From IMG/VR virus record IMGVR_UViG_3300045135_000391, positions 1 to 39,841 of that record: a stretch of 39,841 nucleotides of DNA; one strand, 5' to 3'. The notes beneath the pieces were generated by a model, which made no database searches, was not told the DNA's origin, and saw nothing but the letters and a program-made list of their open reading frames with translations. Below, piece after piece: positions 6,584-15,807 of this stretch. The stretch is from a virus. Position 1 is the stretch's first letter, and each line of letters starts with the position of its first letter. A program made the translations under genes and the position numbers.

Positions 6584-8128
6584 ATGGCTACAGTAGAAGA
6601 AATCAGAGAAGCTGCTGAACAAAGTCTTATCACATTCATCAAGCTTGTAGCACCTCAACGTGTACTAGGTAACTGTCACGAGGATGTCTGTAAGTGGTGG
6701 ACAAGACAAGACCGTAAGAGTCACCAGCTTCTCCTTTTCCCACGAGATCATGGCAAGTCTGCTATGGTCGCCTATCGTGTTGCTTGGGAGTTAACCAAGA
6801 ACCCTACTCTCCGTGTACTGTATATCTCAGCAACATCTAACCTAGCTCAGAAACAACTCTCGTTTATCAAGAACATCTTTGAGTCAGACATTCACCAGAA
6901 GTATTGGCCTGAGCATCTCCACAAGGATGAAAGTAAACGTGAGAAGTGGACTACATCAGAGATTGCACTTGATCACCCAGACCGTAAGAAGGAAGCTATC
7001 CGTGACCCTTCTATCTTTACAGGTGGCCTTACTACCTCTCTTACAGGTATGCACTGCGATATTGCCGTACTAGATGACGTTGTTGTTTTTGAGAATGCCT
7101 ACACAAACGAAGGCCGTAACAAGGTTAAGTCTCAGTACTCCCTGCTTTCGTCTATCGAAGGTAGTGAAGCACAAGAGTGGGTAGTAGGTACACGTTACCA
7201 TCCTAAAGACTTGTACTCAGACTTGATGGGTATGGAAGAGGATATCTACTCCAAAGAGGGAGAGCTTGTAGGTAAAGAGAATATCTACGAGGTAATGGAG
7301 AGGGCTGTAGAAGATAACGGCGATGGTACAGGGGAGTTCCTCTGGCCTCGTCAACTTCGTAAGGACGGTAAGTTCTTTGGCTTTGATGTACAAATCCTTG
7401 CCAAGAAGCGTGGACAGTACTTGGACCGTGTTCAGTTCAGAGCACAGTACTACAATGACCCTACCGATCCTGACAGTCAACCTATCGCCTATGAAAAGTT
7501 TCAGTACTATGATAAGAAACATCTCACCAGAGATGGCGGTCAGTGGTTCTACAAGGGGCAGAAACTTAATGTAAGTGCAGCTGTTGACTTTGCTTACTCT
7601 GTCAGTAAACGAGCAGACTATACAGCTATTGTAGTTATTGGTGTTGACTCAGAGAACAACGTCTACGTCTTGGACATTGACCGCTTTAAGACAGATAAGA
7701 TTTCTGAGTACTTCCGTCACATCCTAGACCTCCTCAACCGTTGGGACTTTAGGAAGTTACGGGCTGAATGTACAGCTGCTCAGTCAGCTATCGTTTCTGA
7801 ACTCAAGGACAACTACATCAAACCTAATGGCCTTGCTTTGAAGATTGATGAGCACAGACCTAACAGACATCAAGGTTCTAAGGAAGAACGGATCGCTGCT
7901 ATCCTTGAGCCTCGTTATGATAACCTACAGATGTATCACTACCGTGGTGGTAACTGTCAGGTTCTGGAAGAGGAACTTGTTTCCTACAACCCAGCGCATG
8001 ACGACTGTAAAGACTGTCTTGCTGCAGCGGTTGAGGTTGCCGTTAAGCCTAGTTCAACAGTAAGAAGAAAAAGAAGTCAAGATAATAATGTAGTATTTCA
8101 CCCTAAATTCGGTGGTGTTGCATTTTAA
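6584..8128 (+). CDS. Terminase large subunit (DNA maturase B-like)
   Basis: This ATPase and nuclease packages DNA into the prohead. The 514-residue protein has a Walker A-like P-loop FPRDHGKS (52-59), LRVLYISATSNLAQKQ as the adjacent motif, Walker B IAVLDDVV with D164/D165, and a C-terminal RNase H-like nuclease beginning near AAVDFAYS (about 335) with further acidic residues near HDDCKDCLAAAVE. The length is normal for podovirus terminases. It starts seven bases after the fibre gene, and I see no clear Shine-Dalgarno before the ATG, only AAATAGTAA, so translation may depend on coupling or be weak. Late promoter 2 follows it. Confidence 0.93.
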   Translation: MATVEEIREAAEQSLITFIKLVAPQRVLGNCHEDVCKWWTRQDRKSHQLLLFPRDHGKSAMVAYRVAWELTKNPTLRVLYISATSNLAQKQLSFIKNIFESDIHQKYWPEHLHKDESKREKWTTSEIALDHPDRKKEAIRDPSIFTGGLTTSLTGMHCDIAVLDDVVVFENAYTNEGRNKVKSQYSLLSSIEGSEAQEWVVGTRYHPKDLYSDLMGMEEDIYSKEGELVGKENIYEVMERAVEDNGDGTGEFLWPRQLRKDGKFFGFDVQILAKKRGQYLDRVQFRAQYYNDPTDPDSQPIAYEKFQYYDKKHLTRDGGQWFYKGQKLNVSAAVDFAYSVSKRADYTAIVVIGVDSENNVYVLDIDRFKTDKISEYFRHILDLLNRWDFRKLRAECTAAQSAIVSELKDNYIKPNGLALKIDEHRPNRHQGSKEERIAAILEPRYDNLQMYHYRGGNCQVLEEELVSYNPAHDDCKDCLAAAVEVAVKPSSTVRRKRSQDNNVVFHPKFGGVAF

Positions 8129-8131
8129 GTG

Positions 8132-8160
8132 TTGACATAAATATCACAGTGTGTTATTAT
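8132..8160 (+). promoter_or_regulatory. Late promoter PL2 before the portal gene
   Basis: TTGACA (8132-8137), a 17-base spacer and TATTAT (8155-8160) stand in the 59-base gap between the large terminase and portal genes. It has the same -35 and spacing as the other two late promoters and a similar TGTG just before the -10, but it lacks their shared 22-base downstream element. Confidence 0.75.
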
Positions 8161-8187
8161 TAACACATAGCTAGACTAGGAGTCACA

Positions 8188-9969
8188 ATGGCTGGCACTA
8201 CTATTGACATTGAAAGCATGATTGATCCTCACAGCCTAGCTGTGGAGATTGCTAACCGTTGGACTTCTTGGAACAATGCACGTTCTGAAAAGGTTAAAGA
8301 GTGGAAAGAGCTTCGTAACTATATCTATGCTACGGACACTCGTACCACCTCTAACAACAAGTTGCCTTGGTCTAACTCTACAACTACCCCCAAGCTAACT
8401 CAGATTGCTGACAACCTTCACGCAAACTACTTTGCTGCTTTGTTCCCTCAGAAGAGTTGGTTCCGTTTTGAAGCTACTGATGCTGACTCCGATACTAAGA
8501 TCAAACGGTCTATCATTCAGGCGTATATGCAAAACAAGCTACGCCAGTCTGACTTTGTAAACACTACGAGTAAACTAGTTAACGACTACATCCAGTATGG
8601 TAACTGCTTTGCTACTGTAGACTTTGAACGTAAAGTAACTGAGTATGAAGACGGCGACCGTATCGTAAACTACGTCGGTCCTAAAGTAGTTCGTATCTCT
8701 CCCTTCGATATCTGTTTCAATCCTCTTGCTGCGAATTTCTCGGACACACCTAAGATCGTTAGGTCTGTTCTTACCTTGGGTGAAATTCAACGCATGGTAG
8801 AGAATGACTCATCAAAGGGTTACATGGCTGACATCTTCAACAAGATGCTTGGTAACCGTGGTTCTGCCAGAGGTAACGAAGTAGATATCAACAAGTCTGA
8901 GGGTTTTGTAGCTGATGGCTTTGCCTCTCTCACAGACTACTACGAATCAGACTACGTAGAGGTTCTTACTTTCTACGGTGACATCTACGACAAGGTTGAG
9001 GGTAAGCTCCTTAACAACCGTATCATCACTATTGTAGACCGTGCGTACGTCCTGTCAAACGAAGAGAACCCTTCTTGGCTTGGTCGTGATCCTATTTTCC
9101 ACGTTGGCTGGCGTGACCGCCCTGACAACCTGTACAGCATGGGGCCACTTGATAACCTCGTAGGTATGCAGTACCGTATTGATCACCTTGAGAACCTTAA
9201 GGCTGATGTGTTTGATCAGATCGCCTACCCTGTCCTTAAGATCAGGGGTGACGTAGAGGACTTCGACTTCGAGCCTAATGCTCGTATCTACTTGGGCGAT
9301 GAGGGTGATGTAGGTTACCTTGTACCTGACAGTACTGCACTTAACGCAGACTTCCAGATTCAGAACATCGAAGCTAAGATGGAGATGATGGCAGGTGCTC
9401 CTCGTGAGGCTATGGGTATCCGTAGTGCAGGTGAGAAGACAGCCTTTGAAGTAAGTCAGCTTATGACAGCTGCTGGTCGTATCTTCCAACACAAGACTGC
9501 TCACTTTGAACGTGTGTTTCTTGAGCCTATCCTGAACGCCATGCTTGAGACTGCTCGTCGTAACATGGACTATGAGGATACAGCCAAGGTCTTGAATGAA
9601 GACACGGGTCTTTACTTCTTCACACAGATCACACGGGACGATATCAAAGCCAATGGTAAGATCGTTCCAATGGGTGCTCGTCACTTTGCTGAACGTGCTC
9701 AACGTGTCCAGAACCTAACAACAATGTATCAGATCAAAGCTTCTGATCCTACAGTAGCAGCCCACCTTTCAGGCAAAGAGTTTGCCCGTCTCCTTGCAGA
9801 CGAACTTGGTGAGCCAGCACTCTTCAAAGAGAACGTATCTGTCAGTGAACAGATGGAGACTCAGAAGGTTGCTACAGAGGCTCAGATTGAGTTTGAGGCT
9901 GAACAAGAGGAGATGGTTGACCGAGGCTTACAAGAGCTTCAACCTGTCCCTGAGGAGCCTCTTGAATGA
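8188..9969 (+). CDS. Portal (head-to-tail connector) protein
   Basis: The portal forms the dodecameric ring through which DNA is packaged and ejected. At 593 residues it has the usual podovirus length. Recognisable segments include the N-terminal RWTSWNNARSEKVKEWKELRNYIYA, PWSNSTTTPKLTQIADNLHANYF and, late, MAGAPREAMGIRSAGEKTAFEVSQL, which is characteristic of T7-type connectors. The C-terminus is acidic (EFEAEQEEMVDRG...PEEPLE). It has its own promoter, and its stop overlaps the next start (ATGA). Confidence 0.93.
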   Translation: MAGTTIDIESMIDPHSLAVEIANRWTSWNNARSEKVKEWKELRNYIYATDTRTTSNNKLPWSNSTTTPKLTQIADNLHANYFAALFPQKSWFRFEATDADSDTKIKRSIIQAYMQNKLRQSDFVNTTSKLVNDYIQYGNCFATVDFERKVTEYEDGDRIVNYVGPKVVRISPFDICFNPLAANFSDTPKIVRSVLTLGEIQRMVENDSSKGYMADIFNKMLGNRGSARGNEVDINKSEGFVADGFASLTDYYESDYVEVLTFYGDIYDKVEGKLLNNRIITIVDRAYVLSNEENPSWLGRDPIFHVGWRDRPDNLYSMGPLDNLVGMQYRIDHLENLKADVFDQIAYPVLKIRGDVEDFDFEPNARIYLGDEGDVGYLVPDSTALNADFQIQNIEAKMEMMAGAPREAMGIRSAGEKTAFEVSQLMTAAGRIFQHKTAHFERVFLEPILNAMLETARRNMDYEDTAKVLNEDTGLYFFTQITRDDIKANGKIVPMGARHFAERAQRVQNLTTMYQIKASDPTVAAHLSGKEFARLLADELGEPALFKENVSVSEQMETQKVATEAQIEFEAEQEEMVDRGLQELQPVPEEPLE

Positions 9970-10208
9970 AGGCAGCTTGGTTCAGAGACTGTAAGTCAAA
10001 GAAAGAAAAAGAGGCGGTTGCCCAGACACTCCAGTCTAACAGAGATAGTCTAGACCGCCTCAAAGAAATCCTAGAGCCTATGCTTAAGGAGACTACCCCT
10101 GCCGCAGACTATGACTCACCTTCGTGGGCATATAAACAGGCAGACCGTAACGGGTTCAATAGAGCAGTGACCACTGTGTTGGACCTGATCAACTTAGACA
10201 AGGAATAA
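9966..10208 (+). CDS. Small hypothetical protein between portal and scaffold
   Basis: The 80-residue product begins MKAAWFRDCKSKKEKE and is highly charged and helical, with LDRLKEILEPMLKE as an amphipathic stretch. It overlaps the portal stop by ATGA and ends two bases before the scaffold start. Small genes at this position occur in related podoviruses, and a role in head assembly is plausible from position alone. No domain is recognised. Confidence 0.75.
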   Translation: MKAAWFRDCKSKKEKEAVAQTLQSNRDSLDRLKEILEPMLKETTPAADYDSPSWAYKQADRNGFNRAVTTVLDLINLDKE

Positions 10209-10210
10209 CA

Positions 10211-10978
10211 ATGAGTGTATTTTCTGAAGAGCAGGTGACCCCCGCAACGCAGAGTGAGCAAGTTTCATCTTTTGAGGAGCCGACCAGCCCTTCTGTTGTG
10301 AATGAACTTGTGGGAGAGGGACGTAAGTTCAATGATGTCGAAGCACTAGCTAAAGGCAAACTTGAAGCAGATAAGTTCATCGAACAGATGAAACAAGAGA
10401 ATGCTGCTTTGAAGGCTGACCTTGAGAAACAGGCTTATCGACTAGGAGTTACTGAACATCTGAAAGAAAAGGCCTCGGCCTCCACCGCCGAACTTTCAGA
10501 CCCCAATAATAATATCGGTGGCACTGCGGATGTAGCTAATACCCAGCCAAGTTCGAGTGAAGCAGACATTGAGAGCCTAGTTGAACAGACCCTGAGGAAG
10601 CGAGAGCAGGAAAGTGTAGCTAAAAGCAACATTGCTCTGGTTGAGTCGGAACTTGAAAAGGCCTACGGAACAGAGGCAGCTGCTACAGTGCAGCAAAAAG
10701 CTTCTGAGCTAGGGCTACCAATGGAGGAGCTACAGAGTATGGCTGCTAAGTCCCCTGCTGCTTTTATGCAGTTGATGGGTAAGCCAGCACCCCGTTCAAA
10801 CCCACTGGTTCAAGGGAGCATTCGTACCGAAGGTTCTACAATGCAAGCCTCTTCTGAGAGGGACTTTGGTTACTACCAACGCCTTCGCAAAGAGAACTCG
10901 TCACTATACTATAAACCGTCTACCCAGCGAGCAATGATGGCTGATGCCGAGCGTCTGGGCGACAACTTCTACCGATAA
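10211..10978 (+). CDS. Capsid assembly scaffolding protein
   Basis: The scaffold directs prohead assembly around the portal and leaves before maturation. The 255-residue protein lies directly between portal and capsid genes, as in T7 (gene 9). It is Glu/Lys/Ala-rich with a long predicted helix (ALAKGKLEADKFIEQMKQENAALKADLE, and further on SLVEQTLRKREQESVAKSN). The C-terminus is basic and aromatic (DFGYYQRLRKENSS...), typical of a capsid-binding scaffold tail. Position and composition support it more than any catalytic motif. Confidence 0.85.
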   Translation: MSVFSEEQVTPATQSEQVSSFEEPTSPSVVNELVGEGRKFNDVEALAKGKLEADKFIEQMKQENAALKADLEKQAYRLGVTEHLKEKASASTAELSDPNNNIGGTADVANTQPSSSEADIESLVEQTLRKREQESVAKSNIALVESELEKAYGTEAAATVQQKASELGLPMEELQSMAAKSPAAFMQLMGKPAPRSNPLVQGSIRTEGSTMQASSERDFGYYQRLRKENSSLYYKPSTQRAMMADAERLGDNFYR

Positions 10979-10990
10979 AGGAACACTACA

Positions 10991-11932
10991 ATGGCTGGTA
11001 ACACAGCAGCAACGCTTGCACTTGCAAAACGTGCAGAAGTTTGGTCCGCCGAACTTAAAGAAATCCTGCGTGACGAACTGCAGGGTATGAAATATGTCAA
11101 GTGGCTGGATCAATTCCCAGACGGCGACACCTTCAAAATCCCATCGCTCGGTGATGCGACAATCAACGACTACACTGAAGATTCGGCTGTAACGTACGAC
11201 CCCATCGACGATGCACAGTTTACGTTCTCAATCACTGAGTACCTGCAAGCTGGTAACTACATCACCAACAAAGCAATGCAGGATGTTTACTACGCAAACG
11301 AGATCATGTCTCAGTTCGTACCTCTTCAGGAACGTGCTCTCATGGAACGTCTTGAGTCGGACATCATGGCTCTCGGTGGCCAGCAAACTGTTGACGATGC
11401 CAACACTATCAATGGCGTTGATCACCGTATGCTAGGTTCGGGTGCAGGCGGTAAGATCGGCGTAGAAGACTTTGCTAAAGCCAACCTTGCTCTTAAGACT
11501 GCTAAAGTTCCGCAGAAGAACCTCGTAGCTATCGTTGATCCTTCTGTTGAGTTTGAACTCAATACCTTGTCGCAACTGACCAACGTATCCAACAACCCCC
11601 GTTGGGAAGGTGTTGTACGTGATGGTATTGCAACTGGTATGTCGTTCATGGCGAACATCTTCGGTTTCGACGTTTACACTTCTAACTACCTGAAGAGAGA
11701 GACTGCTGAAACAATCGGTGGAACCACTGTAAACAACGCAATCACGAACATGTTCTTCTCTGCTGACCAAGCTGTACTGCCTTTCGTTGGTGCATGGCGT
11801 CAGATGCCAGAAGTGGACACAGAGTACAACAAAGACCACCAGCGCACGGAGTTCGTTACTACTGCACGTTACGGTCTGAAACTGTACCGTCCGGAGAACC
11901 TTGTAACAGTTTTGACTGCGCCTCTTGCGTAA
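10991..11932 (+). CDS. Major capsid protein
   Basis: The 313-residue protein follows the scaffold gene at 12 bases and is followed by a terminator, the same arrangement as T7 gene 10. Sequence features fit an HK97-fold coat protein of marine podoviruses: an N-terminal helix region (LAKRAEVWSAELKEILRDE), GDTFKIPSLGDATINDY, ITNKAMQDVYYANEIMSQFVP, and a C-terminal HQRTEFVTTARYGLKLYRPENLVTVL. Codons are more strongly biased toward C-ending forms than in neighbouring genes, as expected for the most highly expressed late product. Confidence 0.93.
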   Translation: MAGNTAATLALAKRAEVWSAELKEILRDELQGMKYVKWLDQFPDGDTFKIPSLGDATINDYTEDSAVTYDPIDDAQFTFSITEYLQAGNYITNKAMQDVYYANEIMSQFVPLQERALMERLESDIMALGGQQTVDDANTINGVDHRMLGSGAGGKIGVEDFAKANLALKTAKVPQKNLVAIVDPSVEFELNTLSQLTNVSNNPRWEGVVRDGIATGMSFMANIFGFDVYTSNYLKRETAETIGGTTVNNAITNMFFSADQAVLPFVGAWRQMPEVDTEYNKDHQRTEFVTTARYGLKLYRPENLVTVLTAPLA

Positions 11933-11945
11933 CTAACTTGCAACA

Positions 11946-11978
11946 GGGGGAGGGGAGAAATTCCCTCCTTCTTCTTTT
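11946..11978 (+). terminator. Rho-independent terminator after the capsid gene
   Basis: GGAGGGGA (11949-11956) pairs with TTCCCTCC (11961-11968) around a GAAA loop, followed by the T-rich TTCTTCTTTT (11969-11978). It corresponds in position to the T7 terminator after gene 10 and would be partly read through or bypassed by the promoter just downstream. Confidence 0.75.
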
Positions 11979-11982
11979 ATGC

Positions 11983-12011
11983 TTGACAAGATATTTACCT
12001 GTGTGTATAAT
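11983..12011 (+). promoter_or_regulatory. Late promoter PL3 after the capsid terminator
   Basis: TTGACA (11983-11988), a 17-base spacer and TATAAT (12006-12011) form a perfect consensus promoter only a few bases beyond the capsid terminator. It restarts transcription for the head-fibre and tail genes. The sequence from 12002 to 12033 is identical to that at promoter PL1. Confidence 0.85.
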
Positions 12012-12033
12012 AGTCTTAACAAGTCTCCCCTGC
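12002..12033 (+). repeat. 32-base promoter/leader repeat, copy 2
   Basis: This is identical to 4065-4096 and placed the same way relative to the -10. The flanking sequences on both sides differ, so the repeat is limited to the -10 and initial transcript. It ends 15 bases before the ATG at 12049. Confidence 0.9.
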
Positions 12034-12048
12034 TAAGGACTAATTATT

Positions 12049-12621
12049 ATGGCTAACGTAGAACATTCCTCTCTTACTGGTAGTGCATTGCATGAACCTA
12101 AGGGTACAGCTACAGCTAACAGTGGTGAAGTATATGTTGCTAATGGTTCTGGTAGTGGTACATGGCAACCTATCCATAGACACCTAGGTGCTGCTACTTC
12201 TTTCTCTGCTACTTCTCCTTATGCGTACACCCTTGATACGGACACAGTTGAGAAGTTCCTATCCTTCCCAGTCTCTTCTACTCATGTAGAAGGGTTTACT
12301 GTTCTTACATCCCCTAACCTTCGTTTTAGATACGATGACCCCACAGAGATTACAAGTCTCATTAATGTAACTATGTCATCCTCACAGACTGGTGGAACAA
12401 ATCACGCAGTCCAGTGGGCTTTGTTTAAGAACGGTGTAGAGATTGTAGGCTCAAGAGCAATCCGTACCATCTCTTCAGGAGGTTGGGGTTCTATTAGTCT
12501 AACAGGTGTTACTACCCTAGGTCAAAACGATTACATTGAGATCAAGACTAAAGCAGATTCAGATAACGTAGATGTAAACTACGCAAACATCTATGCCTCT
12601 ATTATTGGAATGAGTGCATAA
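12049..12621 (+). CDS. Head-fibre or capsid decoration-like protein
   Basis: The 190-residue protein starts MANVEHSSLTGSALHEPKGT, an N-terminus I associate with phage head-fibre and decoration proteins (H-x-PKG followed by VYVANGSGSG..W). The remainder is beta-rich and ends in a jelly-roll-like pattern (VQWALFKNGVEIVGSR, GDNDYIEI-like QNDYIEIKTKA). It follows the capsid gene and has its own strong promoter, consistent with a surface protein of the head. Its C-terminal design resembles that of the tail fibre, so it may bind a receptor or host surface. Exact attachment site is inferred. Confidence 0.65.
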   Translation: MANVEHSSLTGSALHEPKGTATANSGEVYVANGSGSGTWQPIHRHLGAATSFSATSPYAYTLDTDTVEKFLSFPVSSTHVEGFTVLTSPNLRFRYDDPTEITSLINVTMSSSQTGGTNHAVQWALFKNGVEIVGSRAIRTISSGGWGSISLTGVTTLGQNDYIEIKTKADSDNVDVNYANIYASIIGMSA

Positions 12622-12622
12622 C

Positions 12623-13372
12623 ATGAAAATGACTCTCCTCGAAATGGTTCAGAACATCTTGTCCGACATGGATTCGGAGGAGATCAACAGTATTGTAGAT
12701 TCTAATGAAGCTGAACAGATTGCTAAAGTAGTAGAGAATACTTACTTTGCAATGATTGCTACTCGCTTTATCCCTGAGCATTCTCAGACTCTGAAGCTTA
12801 CTTCTTTCTCTAGTTCAGCCCGTCCTACTCACTTCTCATTCCCTGACCGTGTTAAGAGCATTGAGTTCCTCGACTACAACGTATCTAAGGCTGTGGGTGG
12901 GGTTGAGTACCGAAGACTTAAGTACCTCAGCCCTGATGAGTTCTTTGGTCTCTCAGATGGCCGAGACAGTCTAGCCTCTAACGTAAAACAGGTTGCTGAC
13001 GTAGGTTCTGAAAGCATTCTTCTTATTCGTAACGATGCTATGCCTATGTACTACACATCGTTTGATGATGACACTATTGTACTAGACTCGTATGACGCAT
13101 CTGTGGATGCTATTCTTACATCAACTAAGACACGGACCTACGGAGTCAAGTATCCTACGTTTGATTCCTTCTCTGATACCTTTGTACCAGACATGGATGA
13201 TACGATGTTTCCTTTCTTGTTGGCAGAGGCTAAGTCTACTGCAATGTCTCTGTTTAAGTCAGGTGCTGATCCTAAGATCGAACAGACTGCTCGTAGACAA
13301 AAGGTCTATGTTCAGAACGATATGCATAAAGTAAACACAGGAAGAGCTAAGAACAACTATGGCAGAAATTGA
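12623..13372 (+). CDS. Tail tubular protein A (T7 gp11-like)
   Basis: This protein would form the adaptor ring below the portal. It is 249 residues from ATG 12623; a GTG at 12614 would add three residues and overlap the previous gene. It begins MKMTLLEMVQNILSDMDSEEINSI, then EAEQIAKVVENTYFAMI and PTHFSFPDRVKSIEFLDYNV, which are typical of T7-like gatekeeper/tail tubular A proteins. The Arg/Lys-rich C-terminus (QTARRQKVYVQNDMHKVN) is also typical. It precedes tail tubular B in the usual order, with one small gene between. Confidence 0.85.
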   Translation: MKMTLLEMVQNILSDMDSEEINSIVDSNEAEQIAKVVENTYFAMIATRFIPEHSQTLKLTSFSSSARPTHFSFPDRVKSIEFLDYNVSKAVGGVEYRRLKYLSPDEFFGLSDGRDSLASNVKQVADVGSESILLIRNDAMPMYYTSFDDDTIVLDSYDASVDAILTSTKTRTYGVKYPTFDSFSDTFVPDMDDTMFPFLLAEAKSTAMSLFKSGADPKIEQTARRQKVYVQNDMHKVNTGRAKNNYGRN

Positions 13373-13676
13373 AGTAAGTAAAAGTGAAGACGGTCAGACT
13401 TATGTTGTGAAGAGTGACAAGACCGAGAAGGCTTTGGTTGTTTATAAGCCTCAGGATGGTTTTAAGTTCTACGCAGTTAAGTATGAGAACGGTGCTCCAC
13501 TTCCCGCAGGACTTCAAGGTAGTTGGACTGGAGCAGCAGGTGCTCTCGCAGCTGTTAAACTTCACTTAGCTCATAAGAAACCTACCGCTAGAAAAGCTGT
13601 TAATGACCGAGCCAAAGAACGTCAGGCTGAGAAGGAAAAACTAAATGCCACAAAGCCTGACCCAGAGAACGGTTAA
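13359..13676 (+). CDS. Small hypothetical protein between the tail tubular genes
   Basis: The 105-residue product begins MAEIEVSKSEDGQTYVVKS and ends in a highly charged Lys/Glu tail (DRAKERQAEKEKLN). It overlaps tail tubular A by 14 bases and tail tubular B by 32 bases, so it is translationally embedded in the tail cluster. A small protein here is seen in related podoviruses; it may be a tail or chaperone component. No domain is recognised. Confidence 0.75.
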   Translation: MAEIEVSKSEDGQTYVVKSDKTEKALVVYKPQDGFKFYAVKYENGAPLPAGLQGSWTGAAGALAAVKLHLAHKKPTARKAVNDRAKERQAEKEKLNATKPDPENG

Positions 13677-15807
13677 CACCTTTATCAAGGGTCTCATCAC
13701 TGAGGCCTCTGAACTTACATTCCCAGAGAACGCATCTGTTGATGAGCTTAACTGTTCTCTTGGGCGTGATGGTACTCGTCGTAGACGTAAGGCTGTTACA
13801 CTAGAAGACAACCATGTACTCTCAGATGTTGTTGTACCTGAGGGTGCTCTGGTTCAAACACTTGACTGGTACAACGTAGCTGGTCAGGTTAACCTTGAGT
13901 TTCTTGTAGTACAGGTTAACAACATTCTCTACTTCTATGAGAAGTCTACTGACCCTCTGTCGGCTAACAAGTATTCAGGTAGTGTTGATCTTAATGCTCA
14001 CTCTGCCTCTAACAACCTATCTCCTTCTGAGGAACGTGTTCAAGTCACCTCCTTGAATGGCTACCTGATTGTGGCTTCTCCCGCAATCAACACTTTTTAC
14101 TTAGAGTTCGACACCAGTACAGAAGCCTTCACAGCAACCTCTATCTCCTTTAAGGAAAGAGACTTTGAGTGGCAGGGTTCTGATGCAGCTGTTACCGATT
14201 TCTACTTCGATGAAAGTGCATCACCAATTAACCGAAGGAAATACGACACCTACAACGTAGGTTGGACTGGTACAAAAGGTAGTGCTGCTCTTACTACTTA
14301 CCAAAATTCTTCTTCAGGATCACCGGGTTCTTGGCCTCCACTTACCCACGCTTGGTATTCTGGTAAAGATGCTAACGGTGCTTTTGATGCTTCTGACTGG
14401 AAGGAAATCTATACTGGTTCATCTCTAGCATCTAACGGTCATTTTGTAGTAGACGTATTTAGTAAAGTCCGTACAGGACTGACAACAGAAGTTGAGACAG
14501 GTCGTTTCCGTTCTGTTGCGGCCTATGCTGGTCGTGTATTCTATGCAGGTATTGACTCAGCTAAGAACGGCGGTAAGGTTTACTTCTCTCGCTTAACTGA
14601 ACGTATGTCGGATGTAGGTAACTGCTACCAAGTAAACGACCCTACCTCTGAAGTAATTAGTGATCTCCTCGACACTGACGGTGGTGTTGTACGTATTCCT
14701 GATGCTCACAACATCCGTAAGCTCCACGTACTAGGTTCTTCCCTATTGGTGTTTGCTGAGAACGGTGTGTGGGCTGTTGCTGGTGTTGATAACGTATTCC
14801 GTGCAACTGAGTATGCTATCACTCGCATCAGTGACGTAGGTCTCTCTAATGAGAACTCCTTCGTTGTAGCAGATGGTATCCCTATCTGGTGGGGAAAGAC
14901 TGGTATCTACGCAGTACAGCAGCCTGAAAACCTCAGCCCACCAACTGCTCAAAACTTGTCACTCAGCACTATCCAGACTTTTTGGAACAACATCTCAAAC
15001 GCCAAGAAGGCTCAGGTTACTGTTAAGTATGACAAGATCAACAAACGTGTGTTCTGGTTCTACCCTGATAACGATGAGAGTATCGACTACAAGTATAACA
15101 ACATCCTAGTCATGGACTTGGCCCTACAGGCCTTCTATCCTTGGCGTGTAGAAGACGAAGCATCAAGCACTTCTTACATCATTGGTACTTCTTACTATGG
15201 TGGTCTTGGTTCTACTTCTACAGAGACCCAAGTAGTCAACGGTGCTGATGTTGTTGTGAACGGAAGTGACAACGTAGTAGCTACTCTGTATCGTGACTAC
15301 CTTGAGGGTGACAGTGAGATCAAACTACTTGTTCGGGATGGTACGACAGGTAAGATGACCTTTGCTACATTCCGAGGTGACACATACCTTGACTGGGGTT
15401 CTGCAGACTACAAGAGCTTTGCTGAGGCCGGTTACGACTTCATGGGTGACATTACTACATTCAAGAATGCTCCCTATGTAACAACCTATATGCGAGTAAC
15501 AGAAGACGGTTATGTAGCAAGTGGTGCAGGTTATGAGTTTATCAACCCATCTAGTTGTTTGATGTCTGTGTCTTGGAACCTTTCTAAGAGTGGCAGTACT
15601 CCGAGAGAAATCTACAAACTCAAGGACTTACCTGTTGTAAACCCCAACGATCTATCTTCTATCAACTACCCTAGTGACACGGTTGTAACTAAGTCAAAGG
15701 TACGTGGACGAGGGAGATCAATGAAACTTAGGTTTGAGAGTGTCGCAGGTAAGGACTTCCACCTAGTAGGCTACGAGGTAATCGGTGCTAAAAACAACAG
15801 CTATTAG
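13645..15807 (+). CDS. Tail tubular protein B (T7 gp12-like nozzle)
   Basis: This is the tail nozzle through which DNA leaves. The 720-residue length is near the T7 protein. It begins MPQSLTQRTVNTFIKGLITEA...FPENASVDELNC, the signature N-terminus of these proteins, and carries beta-propeller-like repeats across the middle (for example YLIVASPAINTFYLEF, AYAGRVFYAGIDS, LLVFAENGVWAVAG, IPIWWGKTGIYAV). It overlaps the small gene before and the acetyltransferase after it, so the whole segment is tightly coupled. Confidence 0.92.
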   Translation: MPQSLTQRTVNTFIKGLITEASELTFPENASVDELNCSLGRDGTRRRRKAVTLEDNHVLSDVVVPEGALVQTLDWYNVAGQVNLEFLVVQVNNILYFYEKSTDPLSANKYSGSVDLNAHSASNNLSPSEERVQVTSLNGYLIVASPAINTFYLEFDTSTEAFTATSISFKERDFEWQGSDAAVTDFYFDESASPINRRKYDTYNVGWTGTKGSAALTTYQNSSSGSPGSWPPLTHAWYSGKDANGAFDASDWKEIYTGSSLASNGHFVVDVFSKVRTGLTTEVETGRFRSVAAYAGRVFYAGIDSAKNGGKVYFSRLTERMSDVGNCYQVNDPTSEVISDLLDTDGGVVRIPDAHNIRKLHVLGSSLLVFAENGVWAVAGVDNVFRATEYAITRISDVGLSNENSFVVADGIPIWWGKTGIYAVQQPENLSPPTAQNLSLSTIQTFWNNISNAKKAQVTVKYDKINKRVFWFYPDNDESIDYKYNNILVMDLALQAFYPWRVEDEASSTSYIIGTSYYGGLGSTSTETQVVNGADVVVNGSDNVVATLYRDYLEGDSEIKLLVRDGTTGKMTFATFRGDTYLDWGSADYKSFAEAGYDFMGDITTFKNAPYVTTYMRVTEDGYVASGAGYEFINPSSCLMSVSWNLSKSGSTPREIYKLKDLPVVNPNDLSSINYPSDTVVTKSKVRGRGRSMKLRFESVAGKDFHLVGYEVIGAKNNSY

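Noticed and set aside
9055-9702. Long antisense frame of 215 codons
   Set aside because: It lies wholly inside the portal gene, is Cys/Thr/Ser-rich without domains, and has no ribosome site; it is a codon-bias shadow.
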